From assembly GCF_022201045.2 (NCBI RefSeq), contig NC_068562.1, positions 7,546,001 through 7,610,000 of the forward strand: a stretch of 64,000 bases of DNA, written 5' to 3'. Shown in pieces: positions 36,653 to 49,180 of the stretch (within the stretch, counting starts at the first letter, position 1; each line of letters opens with the position of its first letter). Under the pieces are notes generated by a model. It was not told the origin of the DNA, did not search any database, and saw nothing but the letters and a program-made list of their open reading frames with translations. This stretch comes from Citrus sinensis. Taxonomy: Eukaryota; Streptophyta; Magnoliopsida; Sapindales; Rutaceae. Both the position numbers and the translations under genes were made by a program.

Positions 36653-39401
36653 CATGCATCGTGCACCCAATGTTTCGCAAAATATTAAGCGGTTGGTGGT
36701 GCAGGAGAATTGATTAGCATTCGATGCTCCCTGGCAAATCTTTGTAATATTATTAGTCAAGAATGCTTGTACTATGTATGATTTGCAATTTGCAGTTGGT
36801 ACTGGTTTCATCGCTTTATACTCTCAAGATTAGGTACGCTTAATCCACTTTTTTTTTTTTCTGAATTCAGAGAATTTTATGCAGTGAAGGCAGTGAAAAC
36901 ATTCACAGATGACATCAATTCCAAGCTAATACAATCTTACAAACATTTGCTTTTTCATAATCGAATCATCCGAAAACTTAATAACAAACGTCTTTTGATC
37001 AAGTCAAGTGCGTAAGATTACGTGAAGAATTATTTCGAATCATTCTGAGAACTTTGGGCCTTGGGCCCTGGCCTCTAATATACCATCAACCATAAGCGGC
37101 CCCATTAGCCTTCCCTGTTTCCCCATTTCGCCCAATTATCTTAGGCTGCGTTTACTTGCCAGAGTGGGAGTGAGGAGTGTGTATTTCTCCCACTCCAGTG
37201 TTTACTTCATCAATTTAGAGAATGATTGGAAATCACACTCTGTGGATCCCACTCATTTTTAGAATGAGGAGTGGGAGTGAGACTCCCATGGGGATCCACT
37301 CCCATCTCTCTCATTTCTACCATTTTTCTTATTTAATTTAATAAAATAAAATAAATAATATTATATTTATTTTAATAATATTATTATATTTAACTAAATA
37401 ATAATTTGCATTGATTCTAAGTTAAAATTACTTAAAAATAATATTATTATAGTAATAGAGAATTAATAAATATTACTATATGCTATCTTCATTTGAAAAT
37501 ATAATATTATTATATTTATTTATTAATATTAATAATTAATAATAATAAATAGTTTATTCTAAGAAAATATTAATTTTGTGCTAAATAATATTATATTATT
37601 ATTTTATATAATAATATTTAAATTTAATATAATTATATTAAATAAAATAATTTTTCATTTTATATTTACCCTTCTTTTTTACCCTCCTTTTATTAAATTT
37701 ACTATAATTAAATTTAATAAATATTTAAATAATATTATATTTATTTAAATAATATTATTATATTTACCTAAATAATAATTTGGTTTGATTCTAAGTTTAA
37801 ATTACTTAAAAATAATATTATTATATTAATAGAGAATTAATAAGATTACTATATACCATCTTTATTTGAAAATATAATATTATTATATTTATTTAAAAAT
37901 AATAGTAATATATTTATTTAATATTAATAATTAATACTAATAAATAGTTTATTATAAGAAAATATTAATTTCGTACTATGTTAATAGTAAAACTGTTTCA
38001 TTTATATTGCCCTTATCAATAATTTTTAATTTATTTAATTAAAATTAAAATTAATAAAAAATTATGATGTACATAATTAAGAATATTAATCATTATTATA
38101 AATTTACAAATATAATAAAATAAATATTTATTCATTAAATATATATTTTTATTAAGTTTGTAATTAAAAACTATAATTCTTTAAATAAAGATAAAATTAT
38201 AATTTGAAACTATTTACTCCCAATCTAAGATAAAATAAATACATAAATTAAATTATGATCTTCATTCCATACTTCTATTTCAATATAAATAAATAACATA
38301 CTCCCACTCATACTCTACACTCTCAATCTTAAGATTCTCGCTTCTCAAAATTTTGGCTCCAATCCAAAATATAAAGGATACGTTAATTGTTTGTTACATC
38401 TACGCGCGTCCCTTACTGTTGTTGTTACAGCTGTTAGTTTTCTCTTTCTGCGAACGCGCCCACACCGTGGCCCACGCCACGAACGGACGTATTTCTCGTG
38501 CCGTTAATATTAAATTAAACGAAATTATCAAATAGTACCTATAATTTAAAAAAATAGTAAATAAGTTCATAAACTTACCCATTCATCTCAAATCCATACC
38601 TGTGCCATAGTCTATTATCTAGTTCTATTAACAAATAATAATGAGTTGCATGCTTTTAATTTTATGCCTCTAGGAACAATAATTGAAACTAGCAAATAAC
38701 TTTATGTCATTCGCTATTTTAAATCATTTTTCCTGAATTTCTAGCCCAGTTTGTTAAGGCTGATAAAATTATGGTCATAATAAATCTAGTAGTGGACAAA
38801 TGTCATTTCCTTATTTTTTATTTTTGAAATCTTGATTCATTTTTTGGAACCTCGCTTCAAATTGAAAGTGATCTTCAATTCTCAAACCTAAACAATTCAG
38901 TTGTCACTCCTACTAAAATGATATTATCATACTTATATTATTTATTTCTAGTGGAGGGATTAATAAATTAAAAATTATCAATGATATTTTTTAGTATACT
39001 CTATTAATCGTGAATGTAACGTATATACATAATAAAATGAGCTCAAATGATAATAAAAATAAATATTAGTATTTAACAGGAGAGATCTTGAGAATTTTCA
39101 TCACATCCAAACCTTTTTTTTTCCTAAAAAAAAGGAAAAAAAGAGAGACAAGAAGTAGAAACATGGATCTATTTGTTGGCTTGGCAAATTAAAAGGTAAA
39201 TTTTGAAAATTAACCAATATACAAGCTTCTTCGCTCACACACACACTCTCTCTCGCTCTCTGACCAAAACACTCAAACCCAAGATCTCATTCGCACCTGT
39301 CTCCTCCTCTCACAGTTTGTTCACATCAGCTGCTGAGCAGAGCGGATCCAGCAAAACAGACGCGTACCCACAGTCATAAACTCTCTCAGTTGGTGACCAC
39401 A
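36653..39401. other. Spacer with AT-rich duplicated element, then 7TM promoter
   Basis: The LSM1 3'UTR occupies roughly the first 200 bases. A very AT-rich block with direct repeats lies at 37145-38345. 38.35-38.5 kb is a short CG-containing island without a supported gene. About 39.1-39.4 kb is the 7TM promoter and leader, including a CA/CT microsatellite near 39235-39262. Confidence 0.4.
37145..38345. mobile_element. AT-rich non-autonomous DNA element (candidate) with 374-bp-spaced direct repeats
   Basis: The block starts with GGCTGCGTTTACTTGCCAGA, the type of end seen in plant hAT-related elements, followed by GC-richer CTCCCACTCC words. Similar CTCCCACTC words recur at the right edge near 38300. 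The interior is more than 85% AT. Two long direct repeats (about 37354-37585 and 37728-37980) are offset by 374 bp and differ at scattered bases. No clean target-site duplication is seen. Confidence 0.4.
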
Positions 39402-42400
39402 ATGCCTGTGAAGATGAATCAATCAGTGGTTCTGTTGTTGTTGTTTTTGGGCTTAATGTTGGTGTGCGTAAGTGAAGCTTCAGTGCACGAGTATAAAGGA
39501 GATAAATTTGTCAGCAAAGGGAATGCTTTTGTTGTGCATGCCGGCAGTGAAGGGATTTACTCTTCTTTCTCTGATGCTCATGTCAATGAAACCGCTGCTA
39601 ACAACGGAGATTCTTACATTCGGTAAGTTAAGTTTCAGACTCTTTTTCATATGAATCTTGATTTCTGAGTATATTTAATGGGGCTTTAAGTGGAAGAAAT
39701 TGTGATTTTGTTGTTGATTTTTTTTTTTTTGGGTGGGTTTATTGATGGTCATTTGGTTATGAGCTGAAAGTTTTGATAAGACTGGGGAATTGCAAAAGGA
39801 GGAAATATTTGACTGCTTAGAGAGTAAATCATTGAATTTCATTGAATTTTTGTTCAAATTGATTGTCGTCTAGTTTTGATGTAAGCATCTGTTATGACAA
39901 TAATGTCATTTAAATGCACATAGAGACACTTGTTAGCTCTTTCTTTTTTTAATTCAAGTGTATAAATATGAGTTAGGGAACTAGATGTGCATTTTCTTTA
40001 CACCTCTAATAAACATAATTGAAAATCCCTTTTGCATTGATGAAGTCTGAATGCTATATCTTACTTAGTCAAAATTAGTGGAATGTGAGTTAATTTTTTA
40101 TAATCTTAGCAGCACAACTATATAATGTAAGCTATGAGTACTGCATCTGACTTCTGGTTCAAAGCTGTTGATTGGCTTTGGAATTGCTATCTCATTGTTT
40201 TATGTGTTTAACTTTTTCATCTTTTGTTATTTATTCAGTAGTTAACACTGAACATGATTTGATCTTCTTGACTCTCTTCTTATGTGGTAATATCAAACCA
40301 GTTTCGAGAAGATCACATTTCGAAGATCCATCGACAATTCCAATTTCAGTTCAGGGTTGATCCAAGCCCTTGTTTTTGAGGTTGAGGATAGAGAGACAAT
40401 TGGGGGTTCAGCCTATGGAGGTCAAAGAGCTGTCTGTTGCACAGCAGATCTCTCAAAGTTGGGTGTTTGTACACAAGGAGAAGTCATCCACCGGCCTTCC
40501 ACAAAGGATCCGAGCTGGCCTCAGGTGTTTGGCATCAAATTTGAAGTAGATGAGGTAGAGGCAACATTGCCGTCAAATTCAATACAAATCACTAAAACAG
40601 GGATGTATAACTTGTACTTCATTCACTGTGATTTGAATCTGAAAGACTTGGTTGTAGAGGGCAAAAGTATTTGGAAAAATCCTACTGGCTATTTGCCTGG
40701 TAGAATGGCACCACTGATGAATTTCTATGGGTTTATGTCCCTTGCTTTTGTGATACTCGGGTTATTCTGGTTCTCACAGTATGCAAGATTTTGGAGAGAA
40801 GTTCTTCATCTGCATAACTGCATAACATTGGTGATAACACTAGGAATGTTTGAGATGGCTCTTTGGTATTTTGAGTATGCTGAATTCAATGAGACTGGAG
40901 TCAGGCCAATGGGAATCACTGCATGGGCAGTCACCTTTGGTACTGTTAAACGTACAGTTGCACGTGTTATCATCCTAATGGTTGCCATGGGCTATGGTGT
41001 TGTAAGACCCACCTTAGGTGGTCTTACGTCAAAGGTGATCATGCTTGGAGGGACCTTCTTTTTGGCATCTGAAGTGCTAGAATTGGTAGAGAATGTTGGT
41101 GCGGTCAGCGATCTTTCAGGAAAGGCCAGATTATTTCTGGTTCTTCCTGTGGCCATCTTGGATGCTTTCTTCATTTTGTGGATTTTTACCTCGCTCTCTT
41201 CAACATTAAATAAACTCCAGGTACTAGCTGCATTCTCCAGGATGTGTACTTCAGCTACCTCATTCATTTTGTTGTTGTTTTGAAGGATAAAGTTAGGTGT
41301 TTTACTTAACTGCTGATATGACGTGACAGGCTAGGAGGATGATGACTAAGCTGGATATTTACCGGAAGTTCACAAATGCTTTGGCAGTAGCTGTTATTGT
41401 GTCTGTTGGTTGGATATGCTATGAGGTAATATGGATCAAATACTGATTATGTTACTGCAAACTTCAAGGCTAATTTATCTCCTATGTCATTTCGCTTTTT
41501 TATCAGTAGGCTGCTAAGTTTAACTAAAAATTCCAGTAAAGACATGAACCATGCACAACCATTTGGTTATGAGCAAATGAAAGCAAGAGAAGTAGCTAAA
41601 TTTTGTATAATTATTAGCTTTTCAAGTTTTGGCAAAAATAGCTATAAAGAATGTAAAGTAGACCAATTTAGATCTATCTTATTCTTGCCTCCTCTGTAAT
41701 TCACATCGAGTTGTTACTTCATACAAATTTTATACTTTCTAATTGCAGCTCTATTTCAAGTCAAATGATATTTACAATGAGAAGTGGCAGAATGCTTGGA
41801 TCATCCCTGCTTTTTGGCAAATCCTGTCATTCTCTCTCTTATGTGTTATCTGTGCTCTTTGGGCACCTTCTCAGAACTCAATGCGGTATGAGGCCAGACT
41901 ACCCCAATTCTTTGTTTCCTCTATTCTCCTTTTCCATTTACCATTTTATACAGTTGCATCAATTTTTTATATTTTTTCTGGAGTTTCTTCTGAAATGCAC
42001 TCTTCTATGCATCCTGTAATAACTGAAATAAGGCTAGCCCTGCTAGCTCACATAAGAAATCACGGTGCAGAAAAAGATAATATCTAGCTACCGGTGGAAT
42101 GATGAATGCATTCAGTTGTATATTAGACTGAAGTGTGAGGTAGCTGGGTGTTTGATGGTGAGGTGACAAATAGGATTGGAAGCCTTGTTGGTTATTTTCA
42201 GTACAAAATCAAGATGCCAAAAGGAGCACTAAGTCTTTTGATGTCGCTCATATGAACTGTAATTGCTCTTGAAATATATAGTCAGAGGGTTCATGCTTCA
42301 CGCTTCACAGAATGTGCTTCTAATTTTCTGAACTTATTGAGCTCTTAATTATCAGTGTTCAATATTTTGACTCTTCAACAGGTATGCTTATTCTGAAGAC

Positions 42401-42556
42401 GTAAATGAAGAGTTTGACAAGGATGAAACTTCGTTGACACTCATAAAACCATCCCCAATGGCTTCAAAGGATGTAAGAAGCGTGCCCGAACCTAGACCAG
42501 TGCAAAGCAACAATGGAGCGTTAAATGGTGATCTGGAAGAAGATAAAAGAGAGTAA
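39402..42556 (+). CDS. GOST / lung seven-transmembrane receptor family protein
   Basis: Five exons: 39402-39622, 40302-41220, 41330-41425, 41749-41885 and 42382-42556, giving 515 residues. The start MPVKMNQSVVLLLLFLG is a signal peptide, with likely cleavage after VSEA near residue 25. A lumenal/extracellular domain follows (about 26-210) with paired cysteines (AVCCTA, GVCTQ, IHCDL). Seven hydrophobic segments follow from GFMSLAFVILGLFWFSQ (about 212-232) to the LCVICALWAP segment, ending in a hydrophilic tail of about 65 residues. The WYFEYAEFNETG and KRTVARVI regions are typical of the Lung_7-TM_R (GOST) family, linked to Golgi/endosomal trafficking and listed among candidate plant GPCR-like proteins. 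Signalling activity is unproven. From memory the Arabidopsis relative is At1g72480. Confidence 0.93.
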
Positions 42557-44590
42557 AGTAAATTGCAGCCATGGTTTTTAATGCAGCTTGAATCATTTGA
42601 TTCTCTGAACTTTTTGGCCTTGAAATTGTAGTAAACCCACCGCCTGTCTTCAGAATCTGCACTTAGAATTGAAACCCAGGGTAGAGATCATGAGAAGCTA
42701 AAGTCCACTCGTCTTTCTTTTCTTCACCCCCTTTATAAAGTCAATTTGTTTGTACTTCAATTTAATTTTCACCTGTAGCTGTTACTTTTTTTTTTCCTCT
42801 TTTTGGGAACAAACAATTGTTTTCTTTTTTTAATACAAATATAGATTGTTACTTGCTGTTGTCTTCTTTCTCTACAGAAAGGGTCTTTGGATGTGATGAA
42901 AAGCAAAGATCTTTGGATAAAATGTCACTGGATAATTACTTTTAGCCCCAACTGAACCTGTGAGTTAATTAATTTTTCTTCAAATACACCATTCTCATTT
43001 CACTTCATTGGATTGACAAGGTGCTGGAAATATGACCAAAAGTTTGATGAAAGTTATCCACCATTCAATATTGTTCATGGTTAAGAGAGTGATCAAAGCA
43101 TTTAATATGGAACTTGCGGCATCCACATGTTTTTCATCCAGCAGTACTGTAAGCAGTGATTCTAGAAATTCAATGCTGTTGGTCAATAAGCAAAAGGAAA
43201 ATCAATTGGTCTTATGCTTTTTGACTCTTTTTGCATTTCACATAGACAACCAACAAAAGAAAGTAGACTGAAAAATCATTTGGCTCTCCAGACTCCAGCT
43301 ATTTCATTAACCAAAATCGTAGAGTTTTATGGACTGTTCCCCCAATTGGGATTACCACTCAAGCAAGTTGGCTAGGCTTAAAGGTTGCGTCTTTTGCCTA
43401 AAAACCAATCAAGGCAGGCTGGTAATCCCATCAACAACATGTATTTCCCATCAGCAATATGCATTCATTCATTCAAGAAATGGCCAAAAAGATAGAAAGG
43501 TAAAGCCCCCCAAACATCTCGTCACAACACAACAGGGAATTGATCCAATAATGATATGAATGCAATTGACGATTTTAGAAACTTGAAAATCTACTCAAGA
43601 TTAAGTACTAGGTAGAATCCCTGCTGGTGAAATATCTGTCCGTCCAAATAAATGGGTGTCTGCTCTGAGCATAAATCTGTTAGCAGAATCAATCAAGAAT
43701 ACACATAACTACTCACATTAGAATTGAACTACATAAGAGTATACAGCATTTTCCAACTGCATACTCTTAATTGGACCATAGAGTTGGTTATCCTAATTTT
43801 TAAGTTTCATCAGGATCTAACTATTAAGTTTCATCAGGATTATCCATATTCTTGATTCTGTAAGCTGACAGAGGATACTCGGAAACCAAATCCTGTTTTG
43901 AATTGCCTACTTTTCTTTGAATCTTGCGACAATATATACATTCACAAACATCATATCTCGATGAAGAAACTGCTGCAGATCTTTAAGAGAAAGAAATCTG
44001 AAAGAAAAATTTGTATTCAAATAAATTTTTATATTGTGTTAAAACTCTTAGAAAGCAGACATCATACTCGCTTAACCCATCATCAGGTTATTTCATAAAA
44101 ACCCTTTCAAAAGGAGAAAAAAAAAGAAGTTATTTCATTACAACATCTATGCTTATGCTTTGTCCATATCAAAGCTAAATAATAAATTCCATTTTCCATA
44201 TACACTTGATCAAAGCAATAAACATAACTAGTCAAAAGATATATGGGTATTTCAAAGAAAAGAAATACTGTTCCTGATATCATAGATAGTATGTAAAATA
44301 TAGAGTACACACTTCCAAATTCAACAAATAACCATATGAACAAATGGAACAAAAATCTAAAATATGGTAACAAAAACAATCATAGTGCTCACAATGCAGA
44401 AGAATTTGGGCGGAGGCACCTGGCTATCTGGAGATCTACAACTTATTCATGGAAATTAAGCCAATGATGCTTGAAGCAGTTGGAGAGCACATGGTACCCA
44501 GATTAACCAGCACTGCATTGCCCAAACACCCCATAAAAAATTTAAAGAATGTGTCCTAGTTTCTAATTTGGCAAAACTTACTTCATACTT
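42557..44590. other. Convergent 3' flanks of 7TM and EXO70 genes
   Basis: The two genes converge here, so both 3'UTRs lie in this stretch. No RNA or protein gene is recognised between about 42.9 and 44.4 kb; frames are short and featureless. A 19-base word (TAAGTTTCATCAGGATYTA type) is repeated in tandem at about 43801-43840. Confidence 0.4.
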
Positions 44591-46483
44591 TCACTGAGAT
44601 CTCCTCCTCAGGTGCTGGGATACAGGGTACCCCTCGAAGAAATCCAAGACTGAGGTCTCCAAATCCTCAACCGAGTACTTGATGTAATTCTCTGGATGTT
44701 TTGAACTCTCTATATGGCTCCTGAACCTCCCAAGAAATGACCTGTAAGCTGGAATCAACTTCTCTGATATGGATATCCTTAGCTCCTCCCTAAGCTGAGA
44801 ATCTGGTATCAACCATGTCGCTTGAGTCCTATGAACCTCCTCAAACATTGCATTGAAGGACTTAAATCTCTCTCTCAAAGCACTTTTTGACACCCCAGAA
44901 GAAAAACCCCCACTTACATGCAATCCCTCATCTCTCAAGCAATACAACACCTTCACCCAAGTTGCTCTCTGGTAATTAGTCGCAGCCTGCCTAAATTTCC
45001 CAGTCATTTTCCTCAAATAATCATCACCAATCATTTCTCTCAATTCTGGTGAACTTTTCACTTTTTGAACAATATAGTGAACATTGTTCATCATAAACAA
45101 ATGTACTAAAGATGCATCTTTGTAGTGCTTGGACTTTCCATCCAAATTGAATTGCAAAATTACAATTACCCATATCAAATGAAGGGCTAATGGTGTCTTC
45201 CCTTCTAATTCAGCAAAATCCATATCTGGAGTTGATGGATCACCCGAATATCTAGACCCAGTTGATGGTTTTGACATTATAAGCTCAATCAATGTCTGTT
45301 TGTAATCAGAAATCAAACTGATATAATTCATCACATACCTAGTCAATGGATGAATTGTCCCTCCAGGCACTGGAACCTTTGATGGCTCCTTCAAAACAGC
45401 ATTCTCAAACTCAGATAAGATCCCTCTTGCAGCTTCAGCCAATCTTGATAGAATCTCTGCAGCCTGTACTCGAATCAAGTCAGACGATTTCGAATCAAAA
45501 ACAATCTCAATATCAGGCATCAATTCCACCAAGGCATCATGTAAATCCAGAATCTTAAACAGCTTCTCAGGTGATCTCCTGCTAATACTAATTGCCTCAG
45601 CAAAATTAAACAACTGAATAGCTGGCCCTTTAACAGTCTCCATAAAACAAGCATCATCAATAGCCGTACCAACCCCATCAAAGATTTGCTCACACAATCT
45701 CTTCTCACTTGCAAACAAGATCCTCACACAAACTTTCGCAGCTCTAATCCATCTCCTAATCTTAGTCTCAAGTGCATCCCACTCAAGCCTTTGAATATCC
45801 CCAATACTCAACTTCTCAACACCAAGTCTCTTAAAACTTGAATCAATTGCTGACTTCCTCACGCTTCCATAAACCTGAGTACACTCCCTCAAATACCCAG
45901 CAGCAATCATCCTCTCAGCTATATTCTTAAGATCCTCAATGGTCTCTTCGGGTATCAACTCGATCTCTCGAATACAACTAGTTGACCTATAACTAGAACT
46001 AACACTAGTGTTGGATTCACTATGTTTCAAAACATCATAAGTGGTACTACTAGTTGTTGAGTCAAGATGGTCTTTTTCTTGCTCTTGTCCCAGCTGCTGA
46101 CGGTCCTCATCATCATCATCAAAGTGATCACCGCCACTTTCAGTTCTTGAGCAAGAAGATGAACTGGGATCGGTTGCAAGCGAGTCAACATCAAAAGCAT
46201 GAATGTGAGCCAGCAGAATGTTCCTGAACTCATCCTCAAGCCTCGCCATGGCGATCTGGATAGCAAAGTTGACTTTTGACTGGCCGTCACCAGAGATGCT
46301 TGTGGACGAAATTGAGCGTTGGATTTCATCAACTGCTTGCAAATATCGATCCACTTCACATCGATCACCTTCGAAGATCATCTTCTCTCTTGCTTCCTCT
46401 GATGCTGTTGAGTCCCAACGAAGTATTATCTTCTCTGCTGATTCAAAGCTCCCTTCAAGAACATAATTTTCCGGTGGCTCCAT
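44591..46483 (-). CDS. EXO70D1: Exocyst subunit EXO70, D-type
   Basis: EXO70 proteins bind phosphoinositides and tether vesicles at target membranes as part of the octameric exocyst; plant D-type members are also reported as autophagy receptors. This is a single uninterrupted frame of 630 residues, fitting the intronless EXO70 subfamilies. The N-terminus (AEKIILRWDSTASEEAREKM then YLQAVDEIQRS) and the long C-terminal Exo70 helical-bundle domain (about residues 240-615) with LIWVIVILQFNL, LFMMNNVHYIVQKVKSS and PAYRSFLGRF are diagnostic. The region after SDSLATDP (about 105-165) is acidic and serine-rich, probably a disordered linker. The assignment to subfamily D rests on the MEPPE start and on gene order (At1g72470 between PRK8 and the 7TM gene, from memory), not on a tree. 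Confidence 0.94.
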   Translation of the reverse strand: MEPPENYVLEGSFESAEKIILRWDSTASEEAREKMIFEGDRCEVDRYLQAVDEIQRSISSTSISGDGQSKVNFAIQIAMARLEDEFRNILLAHIHAFDVDSLATDPSSSSCSRTESGGDHFDDDDEDRQQLGQEQEKDHLDSTTSSTTYDVLKHSESNTSVSSSYRSTSCIREIELIPEETIEDLKNIAERMIAAGYLRECTQVYGSVRKSAIDSSFKRLGVEKLSIGDIQRLEWDALETKIRRWIRAAKVCVRILFASEKRLCEQIFDGVGTAIDDACFMETVKGPAIQLFNFAEAISISRRSPEKLFKILDLHDALVELMPDIEIVFDSKSSDLIRVQAAEILSRLAEAARGILSEFENAVLKEPSKVPVPGGTIHPLTRYVMNYISLISDYKQTLIELIMSKPSTGSRYSGDPSTPDMDFAELEGKTPLALHLIWVIVILQFNLDGKSKHYKDASLVHLFMMNNVHYIVQKVKSSPELREMIGDDYLRKMTGKFRQAATNYQRATWVKVLYCLRDEGLHVSGGFSSGVSKSALRERFKSFNAMFEEVHRTQATWLIPDSQLREELRISISEKLIPAYRSFLGRFRSHIESSKHPENYIKYSVEDLETSVLDFFEGYPVSQHLRRRSQ

Positions 46484-49180
46484 GGCTTTAAATTAAAAAA
46501 AGAAAAGAAAAGAACACAACCAAAAAGGTGATCTTTCTAATTCCTTAGAAGCTGTTGCCTGTTGATGTGAAGAGGGGGGGGGGGGGGAATCCTTTTCAGC
46601 TGGTTTAGAGTAAAGGGTAATATTGGATCAACACAGAAAGGCTAAAGAATGAAGAAAATCCAGAAAAGGTGGTGGGATCTTTGATGAAGAAAGAAGAAAT
46701 TTTTAGAGTGAGATACTTTGATGATTGATTTAATTCACTAATTTTTAATTTCTGTTTTTTTTTTTTTTGGATTTTATTCTTTTGATAAGGTGTCTCCGGC
46801 TTTTGGTCTCTAGTCTAGTAAGGCAGCTGTGGTCTGTGGAAATAATTTTGTCAGTAAGCGGAAATTTTGACAAAGGATTTGAGATTGCAGTTAAAACTTG
46901 AAAACTGCTTCATGTGGGAAAGAAGAGAGGAAGGGGACGAAAATGCAACATTTTTGACTTGTATAGAAACTCTCTCAATTATCTCATTACGTGACAGTGG
47001 GGTAATCTTTTGTGGTATATTCTGGTAAAATTTCGGCAGAAGCTGCAACAAAGCTTCTGGTGTAAAAGATTTGTCCCCTTTTTTTCCCGTTGCTTCTTTG
47101 AATTTTCTGGTTTTTAATCTCCCCCAATTATTGGAGTACATAGATTTCAGCGATAGCCCAAATTTTCTTGGCCCATACTAACTGGCATCAATAATGCGCT
47201 ATAGTTACTAACTTACTATAATTGGCCCAGGCAAGCCCTTAGCTGGTCCTGTTTATGCTGATTGAATTTTGAGTGATAAACTGATTAGTATTTGGTAAAT
47301 TGGTAGGTTTAGCTTCATCAAGATTATGGTTGGGATTAGCCGATTAGGGACGGACATTTTCGGTTCCCTTCAGAATTTCCTAGACCGACCGTGATTACTT
47401 TTTGGAAGACTCGAACTGGTTCTAAACCAATTGGTTCAGAATTTTTTTGAAATGATTCTGAATTGAACCAATGTGATGCGGTTAATTTTTTGTGCACGAA
47501 TTAAAAAAAGGATTTTTTTTAAATAAATATTTTGAAGTAGATTTGGAGGATTATACGTTGGGTTTAGCTTGAAAAGCAAACAAAAGGAGCAGATGGCTAG
47601 ATGGGGTCAGATGAAAGTTTAAGGGAAATGATAATATATCAAGAAAATGAATATAAAGAAAGAGACAAATGCATTGCTTTTTATGCATTTTAACATAAAT
47701 AATTGACTAAGATTCTTTTTATGCAAACTAAATACAGCCAAGCAACAGCTTAACGTGCTTTTTTGATTAGCGAATAATTAGCATATATTCCAGTTTACCT
47801 CTGCTGCCTCGGGCCGCATACAAAAACAAAATTAAATTGTTAGAATGAGTAATTGATCCATTAATGAAGTCAACTAATCTTCTGCTAAATCAGGGTGACA
47901 TGCACGTGCATGCATGCTAGGGAGAATAATCATGCATTATCATATTGATTAAGTTTTGAAAATGATTGAGGGGTTTCAATAATTAAAGCTGTAAATCAAA
48001 CGAAAAATTTTGAGGTTGTACAGTGCAGAATTCCTTTCTTTTATGGGTTTTGAGATTTTCGGGGATCTTCGAGTGGTGATTTACGATTAATTTACTACAA
48101 TCCAGTAAAAAAAAAAATATAAATTATTTTTAAATTACGAGTTGCACGAGTGGTGCAAGTGTGATTTAGGAAGAGAAAATCTGATGAATTTTGGCCTTTC
48201 TTCATGTTGTGTTTTTGGTCCTATAAATGTTGCATGGTTGTCAAATTGATGAATCGATGCCTTTTATTTGCATAATCAATAATTAAACTCGTAATGTAGC
48301 ACTATTTAATCTTATTAACATAACACGACATGACACATTAGAGATTAGTTTCAATACTTAAGAAGGTAACTTTAATTTAAACATTTGAAAGGAATTTCGA
48401 TGTGCACACGTACAATTAAAACGTTTTTACGTGGGGCTCAAGGTCCTGGTTCAATGTGAAAGTATCGGATTCTGGGAGAATTTTAAAATGGAACATAAAT
48501 TATTTGAAAAAAGTCTGCAGTTTTGTATTTTAGGGGACTTGCATGTCAATGGTGGTTCATTGTTGTACGCCAGATTAGAATATGATCAAATTTAAGCCAT
48601 TTATATATTCATTCAATGAAACCTCCAGCTGTAGTGAGCTATGAACGTACATACATGTTGACCTAACATAACGTTTTAAATCTGTCGATGAGTTGGAACT
48701 TGCAAGTTTCAAAATCTGAGAGCTTTCTTTAATTCTCATTTGCCTCCCCAATTAACTGAGATTTAAATATTGTCTCCCTTTAACTTCGAATATGCATAAA
48801 TTCCCACACTCGCAAAATCTTTTTTCAGCTTACCAGCTGTTTAATTGCTGGTTATTTTCTTTTTTTTGGGAAGCATCTTCACTACAGAAACCATTTGCAA
48901 CGCATTCTTAAAAAGAGTAATTAATATTGCCACCCTATTTGAAGTTTGAAAAAGAAAATCAATCCGCTACGACAACATTTTATACATATTTGTTCTCTGA
49001 ATTCATCTCCCTGACCTTGCCTCGTGCAAAACTTGTAACATACATAGCCTCAATGCAACTTCAAACCCACGTAGTTTCTTCCGAATCAGCCCATGTCATT
49101 AGTTAGGTTAGGATAACGGAGAAATTAAATGTAAAAAAAACCCCAAAAAAAAAAAAAATCATCGCCATCATCATCTTAAT
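46484..49180. promoter_or_regulatory. EXO70 promoter and spacer to the PRK gene
   Basis: The EXO70 leader is at about 46484-46700 and includes a run of about 16 G at 46573-46588 that is unusual in this AT-rich window. No other gene is recognised. 47.3-47.5 kb has a patch rich in GGTTC/AACCG words that looks like a decayed repeat. 48.95-49.18 kb is the 3'UTR of the receptor kinase. Confidence 0.35.

Noticed and set aside
39390-39401. Upstream extension of the 7TM frame
   Set aside because: It begins with TTG rather than ATG; the first ATG at 39402 gives a normal signal peptide.
40806-41267. Long minus-strand open frames inside the 7TM gene
   Set aside because: They are antisense shadows of a well-supported exon with clear transmembrane coding in the plus frame.
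46027-46491. Alternative frames of 80-113 residues overlapping EXO70
   Set aside because: They are out-of-frame shadows of the 630-residue EXO70 frame and lack protein features.
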